Assembly (NCBI RefSeq): GCF_002811875.1
Contig: NZ_NPDZ01000002.1
Coordinates: forward strand, 427,094 to 491,093
DNA length: 64,000 bases
Reading direction: 5' to 3'
Origin: Leptospira perolatii
GTDB lineage: Bacteria > Spirochaetota > Leptospiria > Leptospirales > Leptospiraceae
Translations under genes and position numbers: made by a program
Part shown: positions 30,431 to 40,117 of the stretch, one piece after another
How positions within the stretch are numbered: the stretch's first letter is position 1
Layout of the letters: each line of letters starts with the position of its first letter
Notes under the pieces: model-generated
Databases searched by the model: none
What the model was told of the DNA's origin: nothing
What the model saw: the letters and a program-made list of their open reading frames with translations, nothing else

Positions 30431-30856
30431 TTAGTATTCTACTTTCTGTAGAAACAATTCCTCTTTTTTCATTTTTAGAACTTTGGAGGCCATTGCCTTG
30501 AAATCTTCAGGTGGTTCCAAAAGTCCTAGTTCTACTTTGGATAGAAATGGTGTAGAAACTTTCAGTTTTTTGGCCATGTCGTATTGTTTGATTCCCAACT
30601 CTCTGCGTTTTGCCCAGAGTTTGTTGGTCAGTCCCTGGCTGAATTCAGGGTAAACATCTTCCACAGCTTTTTCGTTAAATAGCTTCTCTATCGTGGTTTT
30701 CAGATATTTGCTGCAAGCCTGCTTGAACTTTTCTGTTGGAGCTTGGCTTCCGGTTTCGATTTTGGACAGGTAACTTGGGGATACACCCAGAGCTCTGGCC
30801 ATATCGTATTGCTTAATTCCTCTTTTTTTGCGGAGCATGTAAATGTGGTTGTTCAT
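30431..30856 (-). CDS. Tandem XRE-family helix-turn-helix DNA-binding protein
   Basis: The 141-residue protein from ATG 30856 (AGAGGGG ribosome-binding site 8 bases upstream) holds two similar HTH_3 domains: KKRGIKQYDMARALGVSPSYLSKIETG at about residues 10-36 and RRELGIKQYDMAKKLKVSTPFLSKVELG at about 85-112. Each is followed by PPT/PPE-type helices and a short acidic helix. One chain thus carries two copies of a domain that usually dimerises, so it could bind a pseudo-palindromic operator as a monomer. The longer frame to 30940 lacks a ribosome-binding site. The target is unknown; autoregulation at its own upstream region is possible. Confidence 0.85.
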   Translation of the reverse strand: MNNHIYMLRKKRGIKQYDMARALGVSPSYLSKIETGSQAPTEKFKQACSKYLKTTIEKLFNEKAVEDVYPEFSQGLTNKLWAKRRELGIKQYDMAKKLKVSTPFLSKVELGLLEPPEDFKAMASKVLKMKKEELFLQKVEY

Positions 30857-31132
30857 TCTTTTTCCCCTCTTTTTGTACCTTTTTAGGATGAGGCCCTCTA
30901 GGCTCAAGAATAAATTTCCATTAAGTCCCATTGAAAACAAAAGGATACAATTTTTTTACTAAAGCTTATACTAAGGGAATAAAAAGGGCAAGTGAACCTC
31001 GGAAAAAATACTCCTCGGTCCACAAGTGTCTGATTCTTAGAAAATTGGATCCGCTTGCTTCCTTCTTATACTAGGCTAACAAGCGGTAGACGGGTGTCTA
31101 AAATCTAATTTAGAAGACTTTTTATATAAGTA

Positions 31133-32620
31133 TTAGAGCCTACCTGCCGTTAGCTGCTCTGTAGCAACAGTCAGTTGGTAGTCCGTTTTTAGTTTATTAA
31201 TAAACTCTTGGGCGTATCCCTGTTTTTTCCGGTCCATGAGCTCTTGGCGAATCCTAGGAGCCACTTCTCCGTAAGGCAACGGAATTCCTTGCTGGGGGTT
31301 CGTAGGAGAAGGTTTGGAATAAGCGAACATCTTTCCAGCTTCGTAGGTATCTCTCACTTCTTTTTCGGAAACTTCAATTTTTGGAGGAAAGACCCGTTTC
31401 ATTAGAACAGGAAGAGATAGAAAGCGTCTTTGGATCGGAAATAGCTGGGTGAATTCTTCCGAATTACGAATCTCTTTGATTTCTTCAGAACGTTCTCCGA
31501 CTTTCATCGGTAAGAACCTAGAGGAATAGAAATTTAGGACGGAGATTTTCTCCTCTTTAGGATTCGCTTCTCCACCGGTAATCGCGCTGAACTCTTTGTA
31601 CATGGACAGAACATCTTTGTATTTAATTTCTTGGCCAGAGTTCTTGTCCTTTAAGAGAGTGGTATCCGGAACGATCTTATCCACACTCTCTCTTGTGATT
31701 TGTGCTGGTTCCCAGCCGGAGCCTTGCATTACTTCTTCGATTCTTTTTCTCCAGGATTCTGCCATATACAGATTTTTATAATGTTCTGCGTTTTGGACTG
31801 CCTTCTCTTCTATGTTTAGCTCCGAATAAAACTGTGCGTCTTTTTTTGCTTCTTCCGGAATGTCCCTTTTTACATAACTCTGAGCCAAATCCTTCATCTT
31901 AGAGAATTCGTTTCGGAAGAGTTTATCCAAGCGAGTGATATAGATGTCTTCCACTCTTTCTGCGCGTAATAGGAAGAAGTTACCATTCTCTTCTTTTAAC
32001 ACCCACTGGTTTGGGGTAAGTGCAGCTTCTCTAAACATCGCAGAGAAAGGATCATTTCCGCAATTGATGCAATAAGGTTCTAGGATTCCGCCGACCGCCT
32101 TTCTTTGTCTCTCTGCGGTGTTTTCGGAGATAAATGCTGCGGTCTCTTTTTTAGAAGAAATATTCTGTAGCTTTTGGAATAGCTCCTGTGCTTTTCCACT
32201 TGGATTCTGGTCTTGCGCAGATCTAGGTACAAAAAGAATTCTTAAGAAAGCCATGCGAGCCTTCCCTTTTGCAACCGACTCGTCCTCGAATTTTTTTCGA
32301 AGCAGAGAAAATGCGAACTGTGGCTCGGAGAACTTGAGATAATCCCCCAATTCTTTTTCGGAGACCAAGTTTTGGTCTTGGTTGTACTTTTCTGCGATTT
32401 TTAATAAGCTAAGTTCTTCTAGAATCTTGGATTGATTCGCGACCGATGCAGTATTCTCGTCCGGTTTACGACCTTTGAGGCTGTATTCATAGTGAAGACG
32501 TAGCTCTTTTCTGGTAACCGTTCCGCCTTTAAACGAAGCGAGAACATCTGAATTCATCTTACAGTCTAGGAGGATGAAAGCTAGAAGGAATGGGAGGGTA
32601 GAGGAGATTCTTTTGATCAT
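31133..32620 (-). CDS. PpiC/SurA-like lipoprotein (putative peptidyl-prolyl isomerase)
   Basis: The 495-residue lipoprotein (lipobox LLDC, Cys20) starts with the chaperone N-domain pattern VLASFKGGTVTRKELRLHYEYS, followed by helical regions and a parvulin-like segment around residues 120-235 (FLRILFVPRSAQDQNPSGKAQELFQKL ... GGILEPYC ... FREAALTPNQWVLKEENGNFFLLRAERVED). This is typical of outer-membrane protein folding factors facing the periplasm. The C-terminal half is helical with no clear second rotamase domain. It lies downstream of a coiled-coil protein and a membrane protein on the same strand. Confidence 0.8.
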   Translation of the reverse strand: MIKRISSTLPFLLAFILLDCKMNSDVLASFKGGTVTRKELRLHYEYSLKGRKPDENTASVANQSKILEELSLLKIAEKYNQDQNLVSEKELGDYLKFSEPQFAFSLLRKKFEDESVAKGKARMAFLRILFVPRSAQDQNPSGKAQELFQKLQNISSKKETAAFISENTAERQRKAVGGILEPYCINCGNDPFSAMFREAALTPNQWVLKEENGNFFLLRAERVEDIYITRLDKLFRNEFSKMKDLAQSYVKRDIPEEAKKDAQFYSELNIEEKAVQNAEHYKNLYMAESWRKRIEEVMQGSGWEPAQITRESVDKIVPDTTLLKDKNSGQEIKYKDVLSMYKEFSAITGGEANPKEEKISVLNFYSSRFLPMKVGERSEEIKEIRNSEEFTQLFPIQRRFLSLPVLMKRVFPPKIEVSEKEVRDTYEAGKMFAYSKPSPTNPQQGIPLPYGEVAPRIRQELMDRKKQGYAQEFINKLKTDYQLTVATEQLTAGRL

Positions 32621-32668
32621 ACTTGGTTTTTGGTTCCCTAATTCTTAGGTGGTAAATGAAAGACTCGG

Positions 32669-33034
32669 CTAGTATTTATGCACGGTCTTCTTGGCAGGTT
32701 GTTGTTTCTTTCCTTGGATTTCAACGGATATTTGGTGAGCCAAGCGTTTTTCGTTATCTTGGTACAGACCTTCTGCAGCTCTAGAGCTAGATGGCTTTGT
32801 AGGAACCGCCCAATCCGAAGGTGTTTCTTTGGTTTTTAATCCAAGCATTTGATCTCTTTGAGAAGATAGCTTTTTCATTTCCTCATCGATGGAATCCCTT
32901 AGAGATTCTGAATAGTCTCTGTCTGAAGCGATCCTATCTCTGATCTTTCCCAGTTCATTTAAGTCTCTCTCTATCTCTTCGGTTTTTCGGAGCAAATGGG
33001 CGATTTTGATCTTTAAAGGGGAAACCATTTTCAA
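32669..33034 (-). CDS. Small coiled-coil protein of unknown function
   Basis: The 121-residue product is highly charged and helical, with a likely coiled coil over residues 7-65 (HLLRKTEEIERDLNELGKIRDRIAS). There is no signal peptide or membrane segment. The start is TTG 33034, overlapping the upstream stop by 4 bases and preceded by AAAGGA; ATG 33028, two codons later, is also possible. It is sandwiched between a membrane protein gene and the PpiC-like lipoprotein gene, so a cell-envelope partner role is conceivable but unproven. Confidence 0.7.
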   Translation of the reverse strand: MKMVSPLKIKIAHLLRKTEEIERDLNELGKIRDRIASDRDYSESLRDSIDEEMKKLSSQRDQMLGLKTKETPSDWAVPTKPSSSRAAEGLYQDNEKRLAHQISVEIQGKKQQPAKKTVHKY

Positions 33035-33756
33035 GTGTTCCTTTCCGTTTCGGATTCTAGGCCTTCCTGTTCTTCTTGCAAGTACGAAAAAAAGAGTCCG
33101 AGTGAATACCCGGTGAATTCCTGGCCTGGACTTCCGAGAGAAACCAGTAGAAAGCAGGCAAGGAAGAGCATCTTTTCACCGACCCTTTTTTTATCATCTC
33201 CTAAGCTCTTGGAAAAAAGTGCAAGGCATACCCCCGAGAATAACAGGAATGATTTGATTAGGCTAGGCTCCGAAGGGTGTTCCGATTCGGTGGCCCCTAG
33301 GAAAATCCCGACGATTAATAGAAATATGATTAAGACCGGAACAGTAATTTGACGCTTGCTGTATTTTGGAAACAGCAAAAAAAGCGCGGGGCTTAAGAAT
33401 GTGGACAGCTCCTTTCTGGAATATGACAATATCATTGAAAAAAGTAATAGAAAAATAAGCAGGCCGTCCTTCACGGAAGCTGATCTAGTACGCAATCCTA
33501 TTGTTCCGTTCCCGGCCTGCATCCCAGCCAAAGTAATACAAACTAAATCTAGGATATCTTCCGGGGAAGAACCGTCCCAAAGAGAGACCAACAATAAGAG
33601 CAAGGGAAATCCGAGAAAAATGATCCGTGGCCTTGCTGGTTTAGAGGAATGGAACTTAGTAAGTGCCAGAGAAAGTCCGAGCAGGATGGACCCGGAGAAT
33701 GGAAACCCGTAGGTTTTGAAAAAAACAAATGCAGAGGAGAATAAAAGAAAAACCAT
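33031..33756 (-). CDS. Multi-pass membrane protein of unknown function
   Basis: From ATG 33756 the 241-residue protein has about eight hydrophobic segments with short loops (MVFLLFSSAFVFFKTYG, IIFLGFPLLLLLVSLWDG, VPVLIIFLLIVGIFLG and others). The open frame continues upstream to 33963, but that part is antisense to the STAS gene and reads as non-membrane sequence, so I shortened it; no better start codon is available and no clear ribosome-binding site is seen. It resembles no family I recognise. Its 3' end overlaps the coiled-coil gene. Confidence 0.65.
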   Translation of the reverse strand: MVFLLFSSAFVFFKTYGFPFSGSILLGLSLALTKFHSSKPARPRIIFLGFPLLLLLVSLWDGSSPEDILDLVCITLAGMQAGNGTIGLRTRSASVKDGLLIFLLLFSMILSYSRKELSTFLSPALFLLFPKYSKRQITVPVLIIFLLIVGIFLGATESEHPSEPSLIKSFLLFSGVCLALFSKSLGDDKKRVGEKMLFLACFLLVSLGSPGQEFTGYSLGLFFSYLQEEQEGLESETERNT

Positions 33757-33801
33757 TTGTATCTTTTGGGAAAATCCAGTACCCTGGCGAATCGAGTAGC
33801 T

Positions 33802-34152
33802 ATGATCCTGAACGAGATTCTCATCTCCACGGAGAAGATAGACAACGTTCAAGTTCTGAAGTTGCAGGGATCTATCAACTCCTTTACGGAGAAAAAATTC
33901 CGCGACGTACTGACTGTTGCGGTTCGTAGAGGACCTGTCATCATGGACCTGGAGGATGTACACTTGATTTCCTCCACCGGTGTGCAGGCCTTAAAGGAAG
34001 TAAGTCAGGCCAGTTTCTCAAATAAAAACAAGCTAGTACTTGTGAATATATCGAAAGCAGTTGTAAACGTCTTCAAGATGGCGGGATTAAACGGGTTCTT
34101 TTTGATTGCGCCCGATGAAGAAGCTGCTTTAAAAATTGCTTCAAAACGTTGA
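33802..34152 (+). CDS. STAS-domain anti-sigma factor antagonist-like protein
   Basis: The product from ATG 33802 is 116 residues, the length of a single STAS domain. The ordered strands and helices include VQVLKLQGSINSFTEKKFRDVL, GPVIMDLEDVHLISSTGVQALKEV (with the SSTG serine that partner kinases phosphorylate in this family) and LVLVNISKAVVNVFKMAGL. Such proteins bind anti-sigma factor kinases or related regulators. TTG 33757 in the same frame would add a non-family extension. No kinase or phosphatase partner gene is adjacent. It is divergent from the membrane protein gene with only 45 bases between starts. Confidence 0.88.
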   Translation: MILNEILISTEKIDNVQVLKLQGSINSFTEKKFRDVLTVAVRRGPVIMDLEDVHLISSTGVQALKEVSQASFSNKNKLVLVNISKAVVNVFKMAGLNGFFLIAPDEEAALKIASKR

Positions 34153-34166
34153 TTAGGTAGAAAATC

Positions 34167-34928
34167 TTGGACACCATCGGTATTCCTTCTCGCACCGTAT
34201 CTTTTAACTATTTTCGTAAAGCATGGCATTTGCTGGGACTTGCGATACCAATCTGCTATTATCTAGATGTGTTTCACGGCGCCTTCGGTTTAAAGAATGC
34301 GACCTGGGCGATTGTCACGCTAGTCCTAGTCGTTTGCCTTTTCTTACTTGTAATCTTGGAATTTGCGAGGTTCCAGATACCTGTTGTACAATCCGTATTT
34401 GTAAAGTTAGCTGGCTTTTTGTTAAAAGAAGAGGAAAAGACCAGAATCAACGGAACATTTCCTTACTTTCTGTCCTGTACTTTCGTAGTCGTTTTTTTTC
34501 CTGCGGATATCACGATCCTTTCCATGCTCTTTCTAGTAATCGGAGATCCGATGGCCGCGTGGGTAGGGGTGCATTTCGGAAAGAACCGATTCTCGAACGG
34601 CAAGTCCAAGGAAGGAATCATCGCTTTCATACTTTCCACTACTTTCGTTGGTCTTTGGTTCTTGTATCTGTTTCAATCGAACCCGGATCTATTAGGAATT
34701 TATCATTTAGCAGCCGGTAATATAGTGCAAAACATTGTTCTGCTTTTGCCTGCGGTCATTGTGGCTGCGCTGACGGAACTATACAGTGGCACGTACTGGA
34801 ACGGTCTGATCGATGACAACTTGTTGATTCCGGTGGTTTCTGCTTTGGTTTTAGGAATGCTTGCATATTTCGTTTTGGATCTGAAGCTGAGTCAGATTTT
34901 TTTAAATCCAACAGATCTGTTCCTTTGA
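34167..34928 (+). CDS. Dolichol/phytol kinase-like (SEC59/DGK1 type) membrane enzyme
   Basis: The 253-residue protein has six to eight membrane segments and the CTP-dependent kinase/cytidylyltransferase-like motif LVIGDPMAAWVGVHFGKNRF followed by GKSKEG, as in SEC59, VTE5/6 phytol kinases and yeast Dgk1. It probably phosphorylates an isoprenoid alcohol or diacylglycerol with a nucleoside triphosphate. The start is TTG 34167, 14 bases after the STAS gene, with AGGTAG upstream. Its transcript likely ends at the hairpin of repeat copy B. Confidence 0.82.
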   Translation: MDTIGIPSRTVSFNYFRKAWHLLGLAIPICYYLDVFHGAFGLKNATWAIVTLVLVVCLFLLVILEFARFQIPVVQSVFVKLAGFLLKEEEKTRINGTFPYFLSCTFVVVFFPADITILSMLFLVIGDPMAAWVGVHFGKNRFSNGKSKEGIIAFILSTTFVGLWFLYLFQSNPDLLGIYHLAAGNIVQNIVLLLPAVIVAALTELYSGTYWNGLIDDNLLIPVVSALVLGMLAYFVLDLKLSQIFLNPTDLFL

Positions 34929-34957
34929 GAAGTCTGAGGATTCGCGGAATCAAAAAG

Positions 34958-35075
34958 TTGTAGGAGCTCCTACAAGAGGGCCGAAAAGAAAAGCACTTGC
35001 AAAAAAAGTGATTTTGTAACAAGGAGGTCGGTACTTCCACCGCACCGGCCCCCGCCCAGGAAGGGCGGGGCTTTT
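34958..35075 (-). repeat. GC-rich palindromic intergenic repeat, copy B
   Basis: Read on the minus strand, this copy starts with AAAAGCCCCGCCC and a GC hairpin, has GGTGCGGTGGAAGTACCGACCT like copy C, and ends in the perfect 18-bp palindrome TTGTAGGAGCTCCTACAA (34958-34975). It fills most of the gap between two convergent genes. Copies A and D have the same ends but a different centre, so two subfamilies exist. Confidence 0.88.
35048..35075 (+). terminator. Terminator-like hairpin formed by repeat copy B
   Basis: GCCCCCGCCC (35048-35057) pairs with GGGCGGGGC (35063-35071) around a five-base loop, followed by TTTT at 35072-35075. It would end transcripts coming from the dolichol-kinase-like gene on +. 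It is part of the interspersed repeat, so the repeat itself may supply termination. Confidence 0.65.
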
Positions 35076-35108
35076 CACTAAAAAGTATGGGCAAGCACAA
35101 AACGCATC

Positions 35109-35672
35109 CTACTTTTCCGGAGGCAAGACCCGATAGGTTAAGTTGATTTTAGTTTTGGTCGAGCCAGTAAATAGCTTGGATGACCAGAAGAACTCTAGGT
35201 TCGCCGGAAACAAACTGGTTTCATAAGGGAAAGATTTCAGCTTATTTTCCTTTTTCTGTTTTTGCTTGATCATAGTGCCCAAATAGTTGAAGGACCCGAT
35301 CCAATCTTCTCCCATTTCAAGGCCTTCCATTTTTCCTCTTTCGCCTGCAAAATCGTACATTGCGAAATAGCTTTCTTTCAGTTCCTTCTTTTCTTCGGGA
35401 GTAAATTTCCGATTCGTTCTTAAGATAAATCCGGGCGTTTCTCTAGCATGAAAGTACAAATAGTTGGAAAGGTCTTCCCAGGTTTGTGGTTTTTTCTGGT
35501 TTGGAATTTCAATTTGATACTTCTTATTGATTTCGGTAGCTTCTCTGCAAACTCCGTCTCTGGTAAAGTAGTCGCATAATTCCACTTTGTCGATCGCGAG
35601 CTGCCCCGGCTCGCAGTTTAAGAAAAGTATGCTGAGTAGAACAAAGCTAACGCTTTTCCAAAGATTGTACAT
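35109..35672 (-). CDS. Lipoprotein of unknown function
   Basis: The 187-residue product has a lipoprotein signal peptide (VSFVLLSILFLNC, Cys20) with GAGGG ahead of the ATG. The mature part has several Cys (KVELCDYFTRDGVC) soon after the lipid anchor and an amphipathic helical middle (KFTPEEKKELKESYFAMYDFAG). No family recognised. It overlaps the end of the upstream DUF4416 gene by 26 bases, so it is probably the last gene of the hydrolase-DUF4416-lipoprotein unit. Confidence 0.72.
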   Translation of the reverse strand: MYNLWKSVSFVLLSILFLNCEPGQLAIDKVELCDYFTRDGVCREATEINKKYQIEIPNQKKPQTWEDLSNYLYFHARETPGFILRTNRKFTPEEKKELKESYFAMYDFAGERGKMEGLEMGEDWIGSFNYLGTMIKQKQKKENKLKSFPYETSLFPANLEFFWSSKLFTGSTKTKINLTYRVLPPEK

Positions 35673-36195
35673 AGGTTTCCCTCAAGTTCGTAAAAAAATA
35701 TCGTGCTTCGGTAGTGTTGAAAAATTCGGGAGCTGAGTTTTGTACGATCCATTTTTGTTTTTCAAACGTATAGATCACTTCGGCAAAGACTCCATGAAAT
35801 AAATAAACTCTGTGCAAATCCTCTTCCACTGACGCGAGGACCAAGTTATAAGGAGTCAAGTATCCCGGAAAAATATTCAAAGCTTCATCCTGTTTTCGTA
35901 ATGCATCTTGAAATTTAAGGCATTCTTTTTGAATCGAGGGGAGCTCCTCTCTATGGATTCTTCTTCGAAAAGATAAAATACGAGTATGTCTGCCTAAGGG
36001 ACTTTCCAAAAAATGCGAAAACTTGTGATCCCATTTAGGCATGGGTTGGGATTCGTACAGAGCTTGCGAAAAGATCTTCTCGCTTTTCTCTTTCAATTTA
36101 TAATACACTTCTTGATCTTCATAGGAGACGATCAGGAAAAATGATGCTGGCAGAGGTTTGCGAGGTTTAGAAGAGGAAGAAGTTTTTGCTTTCAC
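35647..36195 (-). CDS. DUF4416 family protein
   Basis: The 182-residue protein matches the DUF4416 pattern by eye: PLPASFFLIVSYEDQEVYYKL, then IHREELPSIQKECLKFQDAL, then NIFPGYLTPYNLVLASVEEDLHRVYLFHGVFAEVIY, and a final FFTNLRETYVQSL. The biochemical role of the family is unknown. I prefer GTG 36195 because it gives the usual length and avoids overlap with the hydrolase; ATG 36267 in the same frame would overlap that gene by 53 bases and add a non-family segment. Cytoplasmic location is likely. Confidence 0.72.
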   Translation of the reverse strand: MKAKTSSSSKPRKPLPASFFLIVSYEDQEVYYKLKEKSEKIFSQALYESQPMPKWDHKFSHFLESPLGRHTRILSFRRRIHREELPSIQKECLKFQDALRKQDEALNIFPGYLTPYNLVLASVEEDLHRVYLFHGVFAEVIYTFEKQKWIVQNSAPEFFNTTEARYFFTNLRETYVQSLEKR

Positions 36196-36214
36196 GAAAG
36201 GATTCTCGGTCAGG

Positions 36215-37216
36215 CTAAAGTTTGGAATCGAAATAATCCAGCAGAATTTTGGTGACCCAACGGCCATCTGGAACTTCGGGACTAGGTTCCGACAAAAATC
36301 CTACATGACCTCCTTTCTTCGTGAGCAATACACTCAAGTTCGGAAGTCTGGACCAAGGAATTGCCTTCCACTGCAAAGGCGGAACTACGGGATCATCTTC
36401 TGCGTGGATCAAAATTCCGGGATGTTTGATTTTGGGAATATAGTCCTTGCTGGAATTTTCTCTATAGAAATCCAGTGCACTCCTGTAGCCGAACATGGGG
36501 GCAGTTACAAAATCATCAAAATCAAAGAAGGTTCGAATCTTTTCTAAATCCTTAAGAATTTGAGGAGAAAGCTGCAGTACTCCTTCCTTAATCTTCTTTC
36601 TAAAGCTGCTCAAAAAATAATTTCTATAGAATCTTCCGGATAATGAATCTATATATTCACAATTTTTGGAAAGGTCCAGGGGAGGGGACACTGCTGAAAA
36701 AGCGAGAGCTTTGTGAGTCCGATTTTCTCCGAAGTATTTTAGGACTAGATTTGCCGAAAGTGAAAAGCCGGACAAAAAGATTTTGGTACTCAAAGATCCA
36801 TACACAAAATCTAAAATATCCTGCACATCGCCTGTTTGTCCTGCGTAATAAGTGAACTTAGATAGACCTTTTCCTCTTCCGCATCCTCTTAGATTGACAC
36901 GAATCGTTCCATAACCTTTCTTTAAAGCGGAACTCGCCAATGAAACTAAATAATGGCTTTCGGAGCTGCCTTCCATTCCGTGAATCATTACGATATACGA
37001 GCCATTCCAGGGCTTTTCTCCGTTTCTATAGGTGGATAGTGGAGGGTTGTGTTCCAGCCAAAGAGTATCACCGGAACTATCGCTCAATGTGAGAAGGATA
37101 TCCTCACAGTAATACTTGCTTCTTAGCTTATTGACCGGAGGAAAGAAGGCGCTATAAATAGTCTGAAGATGTTTTCCGAAAAGGAACTTTCTTGGTCGAA
37201 ACTGCGGACGTTCCAT
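36215..37216 (-). CDS. YheT-family alpha/beta hydrolase
   Basis: The 333-residue protein is of the YheT/EMB8 type: an N-terminal [14 protein letters not shown], the GDTLWLEHN strand, a [15 protein letters not shown] oxyanion region, [11 protein letters not shown], the nucleophile elbow [15 protein letters not shown], an Asp in [10 protein letters not shown] and a His in KGGHVGFL. The family elbow is commonly GFSLGGN; here two small residues differ (SA for GG). Members act on medium-chain esters or lipids in vitro in some species. ATG 37216 is chosen; ATG 37270 is also in frame but overlaps the upstream gene by 34 bases. Confidence 0.85.
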   Translation of the reverse strand: MERPQFRPRKFLFGKHLQTIYSAFFPPVNKLRSKYYCEDILLTLSDSSGDTLWLEHNPPLSTYRNGEKPWNGSYIVMIHGMEGSSESHYLVSLASSALKKGYGTIRVNLRGCGRGKGLSKFTYYAGQTGDVQDILDFVYGSLSTKIFLSGFSLSANLVLKYFGENRTHKALAFSAVSPPLDLSKNCEYIDSLSGRFYRNYFLSSFRKKIKEGVLQLSPQILKDLEKIRTFFDFDDFVTAPMFGYRSALDFYRENSSKDYIPKIKHPGILIHAEDDPVVPPLQWKAIPWSRLPNLSVLLTKKGGHVGFLSEPSPEVPDGRWVTKILLDYFDSKL

Positions 37217-37236
37217 TTTTGCATTACGTATCTTTT

Positions 37237-37599
37237 TTAGATTTTGTTTTCTTGGAAGAATTCCTTCCAATCTTCGAGCTGTTCTTTAGATAATAAAGAT
37301 TTTTTAATTAAGAATTTTCTAAATTTTGAAAGGAACGTCTTTCCCTTTTTCTGGATCTGAGGATCCTCAGGCATCATGTCGGGAAGGAAGAAGTTTAAGA
37401 ATTCATCCAATTCGAATGCACCGAGTTCGGAAAGGCTGATGTCCTCGATCGGAGAAACATCGTCTCCGCTTTCTCCGAAGAGGAACTGCATAAATTCCCG
37501 CAGGAGCTCCGCGATCAGATTGTCGTCCGCTTTTTCGGACGGGCTTGCACCTTCTAAAAAGTTTGCAATTACCTCGTCTAACTTGGGAGCCTGGGTCAT
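37237..37599 (-). CDS. Small acidic protein of unknown function
   Basis: The 120-residue product has an acidic first two thirds ([40 protein letters not shown]) and a basic helical end ([18 protein letters not shown]). There is no signal peptide or membrane segment and no family I recognise. It lies 11 bases downstream of clpP and just upstream of the hydrolase gene on the same strand, so it is probably expressed with them. Confidence 0.68.
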   Translation of the reverse strand: MTQAPKLDEVIANFLEGASPSEKADDNLIAELLREFMQFLFGESGDDVSPIEDISLSELGAFELDEFLNFFLPDMMPEDPQIQKKGKTFLSKFRKFLIKKSLLSKEQLEDWKEFFQENKI

Positions 37600-37610
37600 A
37601 AGTAGTTTAT

Positions 37611-38207
37611 CTATTTTGGGAAGTCTATTTTCTGCGCGAGAAAATCAACGATCCCGTATTTGATTGCCTCGTCTGCGTCCATGTAGTAGTCCCGATCCGT
37701 ATCTTCTTCTAGTTTTGATACAGGATGACCGCAGGCTTCGGCTAGTATCTCGTTTAATCGAGCTTTGGTTTTTAAGATTTCTTCTGCTTGAATCTTTAGA
37801 TCGGTAGCTGGCGCGACGATTTGTCCGCCGATGCTAGGTTGGTGGATCATAACTTTGCCGTTTGGCCAAATGGATCTCTTTCCTTTTACTCCGGCAGCTA
37901 GTAAAACTGAACCCATGGAAGCCGCAAGGCCCATGCATACTGTATTTACCGGCGAAGAGATCATCTTCATCGTATCATAAATAGTAAGCCCGGAAGTTAC
38001 AACTCCGCCTGGGCTGTTGATAAAGAAAGTAATTTCTTTACCGGGATCGGCCATCTCTAAATACAGAAGTTTGCCGACGATGTCTCTGGCAGATTCGTCA
38101 GTTACAGGACCCCAGAGAAAAATTTTCCGGTGGTCGATGAATTTCTTAGAGATTTTGCTTCCGGTAAGTTCTTCGAAGACTTCGGTAATTTTTTCTATTT
38201 CAGACAT
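37611..38207 (-). CDS. clpP: ATP-dependent Clp protease proteolytic subunit
   Basis: ClpP forms the 14-subunit proteolytic chamber used by ClpX or ClpA/ClpC. The 198-residue protein has the catalytic Ser in [14 protein letters not shown] (about residue 95), the His in VMIHQPS (about 120) and the Asp in [15 protein letters not shown] (about 169). GGGAGCC precedes ATG 38207. It is longer at neither end than usual. It lies downstream of eno and the ftsB-like gene; no clpX is nearby. The loop reads [18 protein letters not shown], a sequence variation away from the usual GGxxGQAxDI. Confidence 0.95.
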   Translation of the reverse strand: MSEIEKITEVFEELTGSKISKKFIDHRKIFLWGPVTDESARDIVGKLLYLEMADPGKEITFFINSPGGVVTSGLTIYDTMKMISSPVNTVCMGLAASMGSVLLAAGVKGKRSIWPNGKVMIHQPSIGGQIVAPATDLKIQAEEILKTKARLNEILAEACGHPVSKLEEDTDRDYYMDADEAIKYGIVDFLAQKIDFPK

Positions 38208-38227
38208 TCTGGCTCCCTTAGACGAGT

Positions 38228-38680
38228 CTAGAGTTCCAGTTTCTTCCTTCGCAATTTTCTGAAAACTCCAATAAATAGGAAAGCAACAAAGGAAACATAA
38301 AAAAAGCGCAATAATTGGATAGGAGGTACCGGAAGATCCTTTCCGGCTTTCAGCGCGATTAGTCTTGATGCCAAGACAGGTTTTATTTCCGACCTTGGTT
38401 CAGGTTCTCTAAACTTTATAATATGAGCGCTTTCCGACAAAAGGTAATACTTTCTAGCTTCTCTCTCTAATGCGATCTTATCGTCTAAGAGCAATTTTTG
38501 CCTTTCTTCCAACTGTCGGTTTTCGTACTCGAGCCTTTCGACATCCAGCCTGAGTTCGGAAAGGCTTTTTTCCATTTGAGACCGGACCACGAGCCCGGAC
38601 TCACCTAGAATCAGAAAATAGAACAAGGACGCGAAAAACACGAGTAGGTAAAACAGTTTGTTCGCGAGGCTTGTTCCCAT
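38228..38680 (-). CDS. FtsB/DivIC-like septum formation initiator protein
   Basis: The 150-residue protein has an N-terminal membrane segment ([18 protein letters not shown]), then a periplasmic coiled coil ([26 protein letters not shown]) and the [18 protein letters not shown] segment typical of FtsB/DivIC, which bridges FtsQ and FtsL in the divisome. Unlike the usual single-pass form, it has a second hydrophobic segment near the C-terminus ([18 protein letters not shown]). It lies 4 bases after eno, as often seen for ftsB in bacteria. Confidence 0.85.
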   Translation of the reverse strand: MGTSLANKLFYLLVFFASLFYFLILGESGLVVRSQMEKSLSELRLDVERLEYENRQLEERQKLLLDDKIALEREARKYYLLSESAHIIKFREPEPRSEIKPVLASRLIALKAGKDLPVPPIQLLRFFYVSFVAFLFIGVFRKLRRKKLEL

Positions 38681-38684
38681 ATTC

Positions 38685-39992
<1,308 letters not shown>

Positions 39993-40117
39993 CTATATTG
40001 TATTTTTATAAGGGTTTGCTTGAAAAGCTTTCGTCGGAAGCCAAATAAATCAAGCGGGAAACATTTTCGTAGTGTAGGGAAGAATTCCCTAAACGAACCA
40101 TTTTGGAGCTTATAGAT

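Noticed and set aside
33757..33801. Upstream TTG extension of the STAS protein
   Set aside because: The extra 15 residues are not part of the STAS fold and ATG 33802 gives the normal domain length.
33757..33963. N-terminal extension of the membrane protein on the minus strand
   Set aside because: It lies antisense to the STAS gene and reads as non-membrane sequence unlike the rest of the protein.
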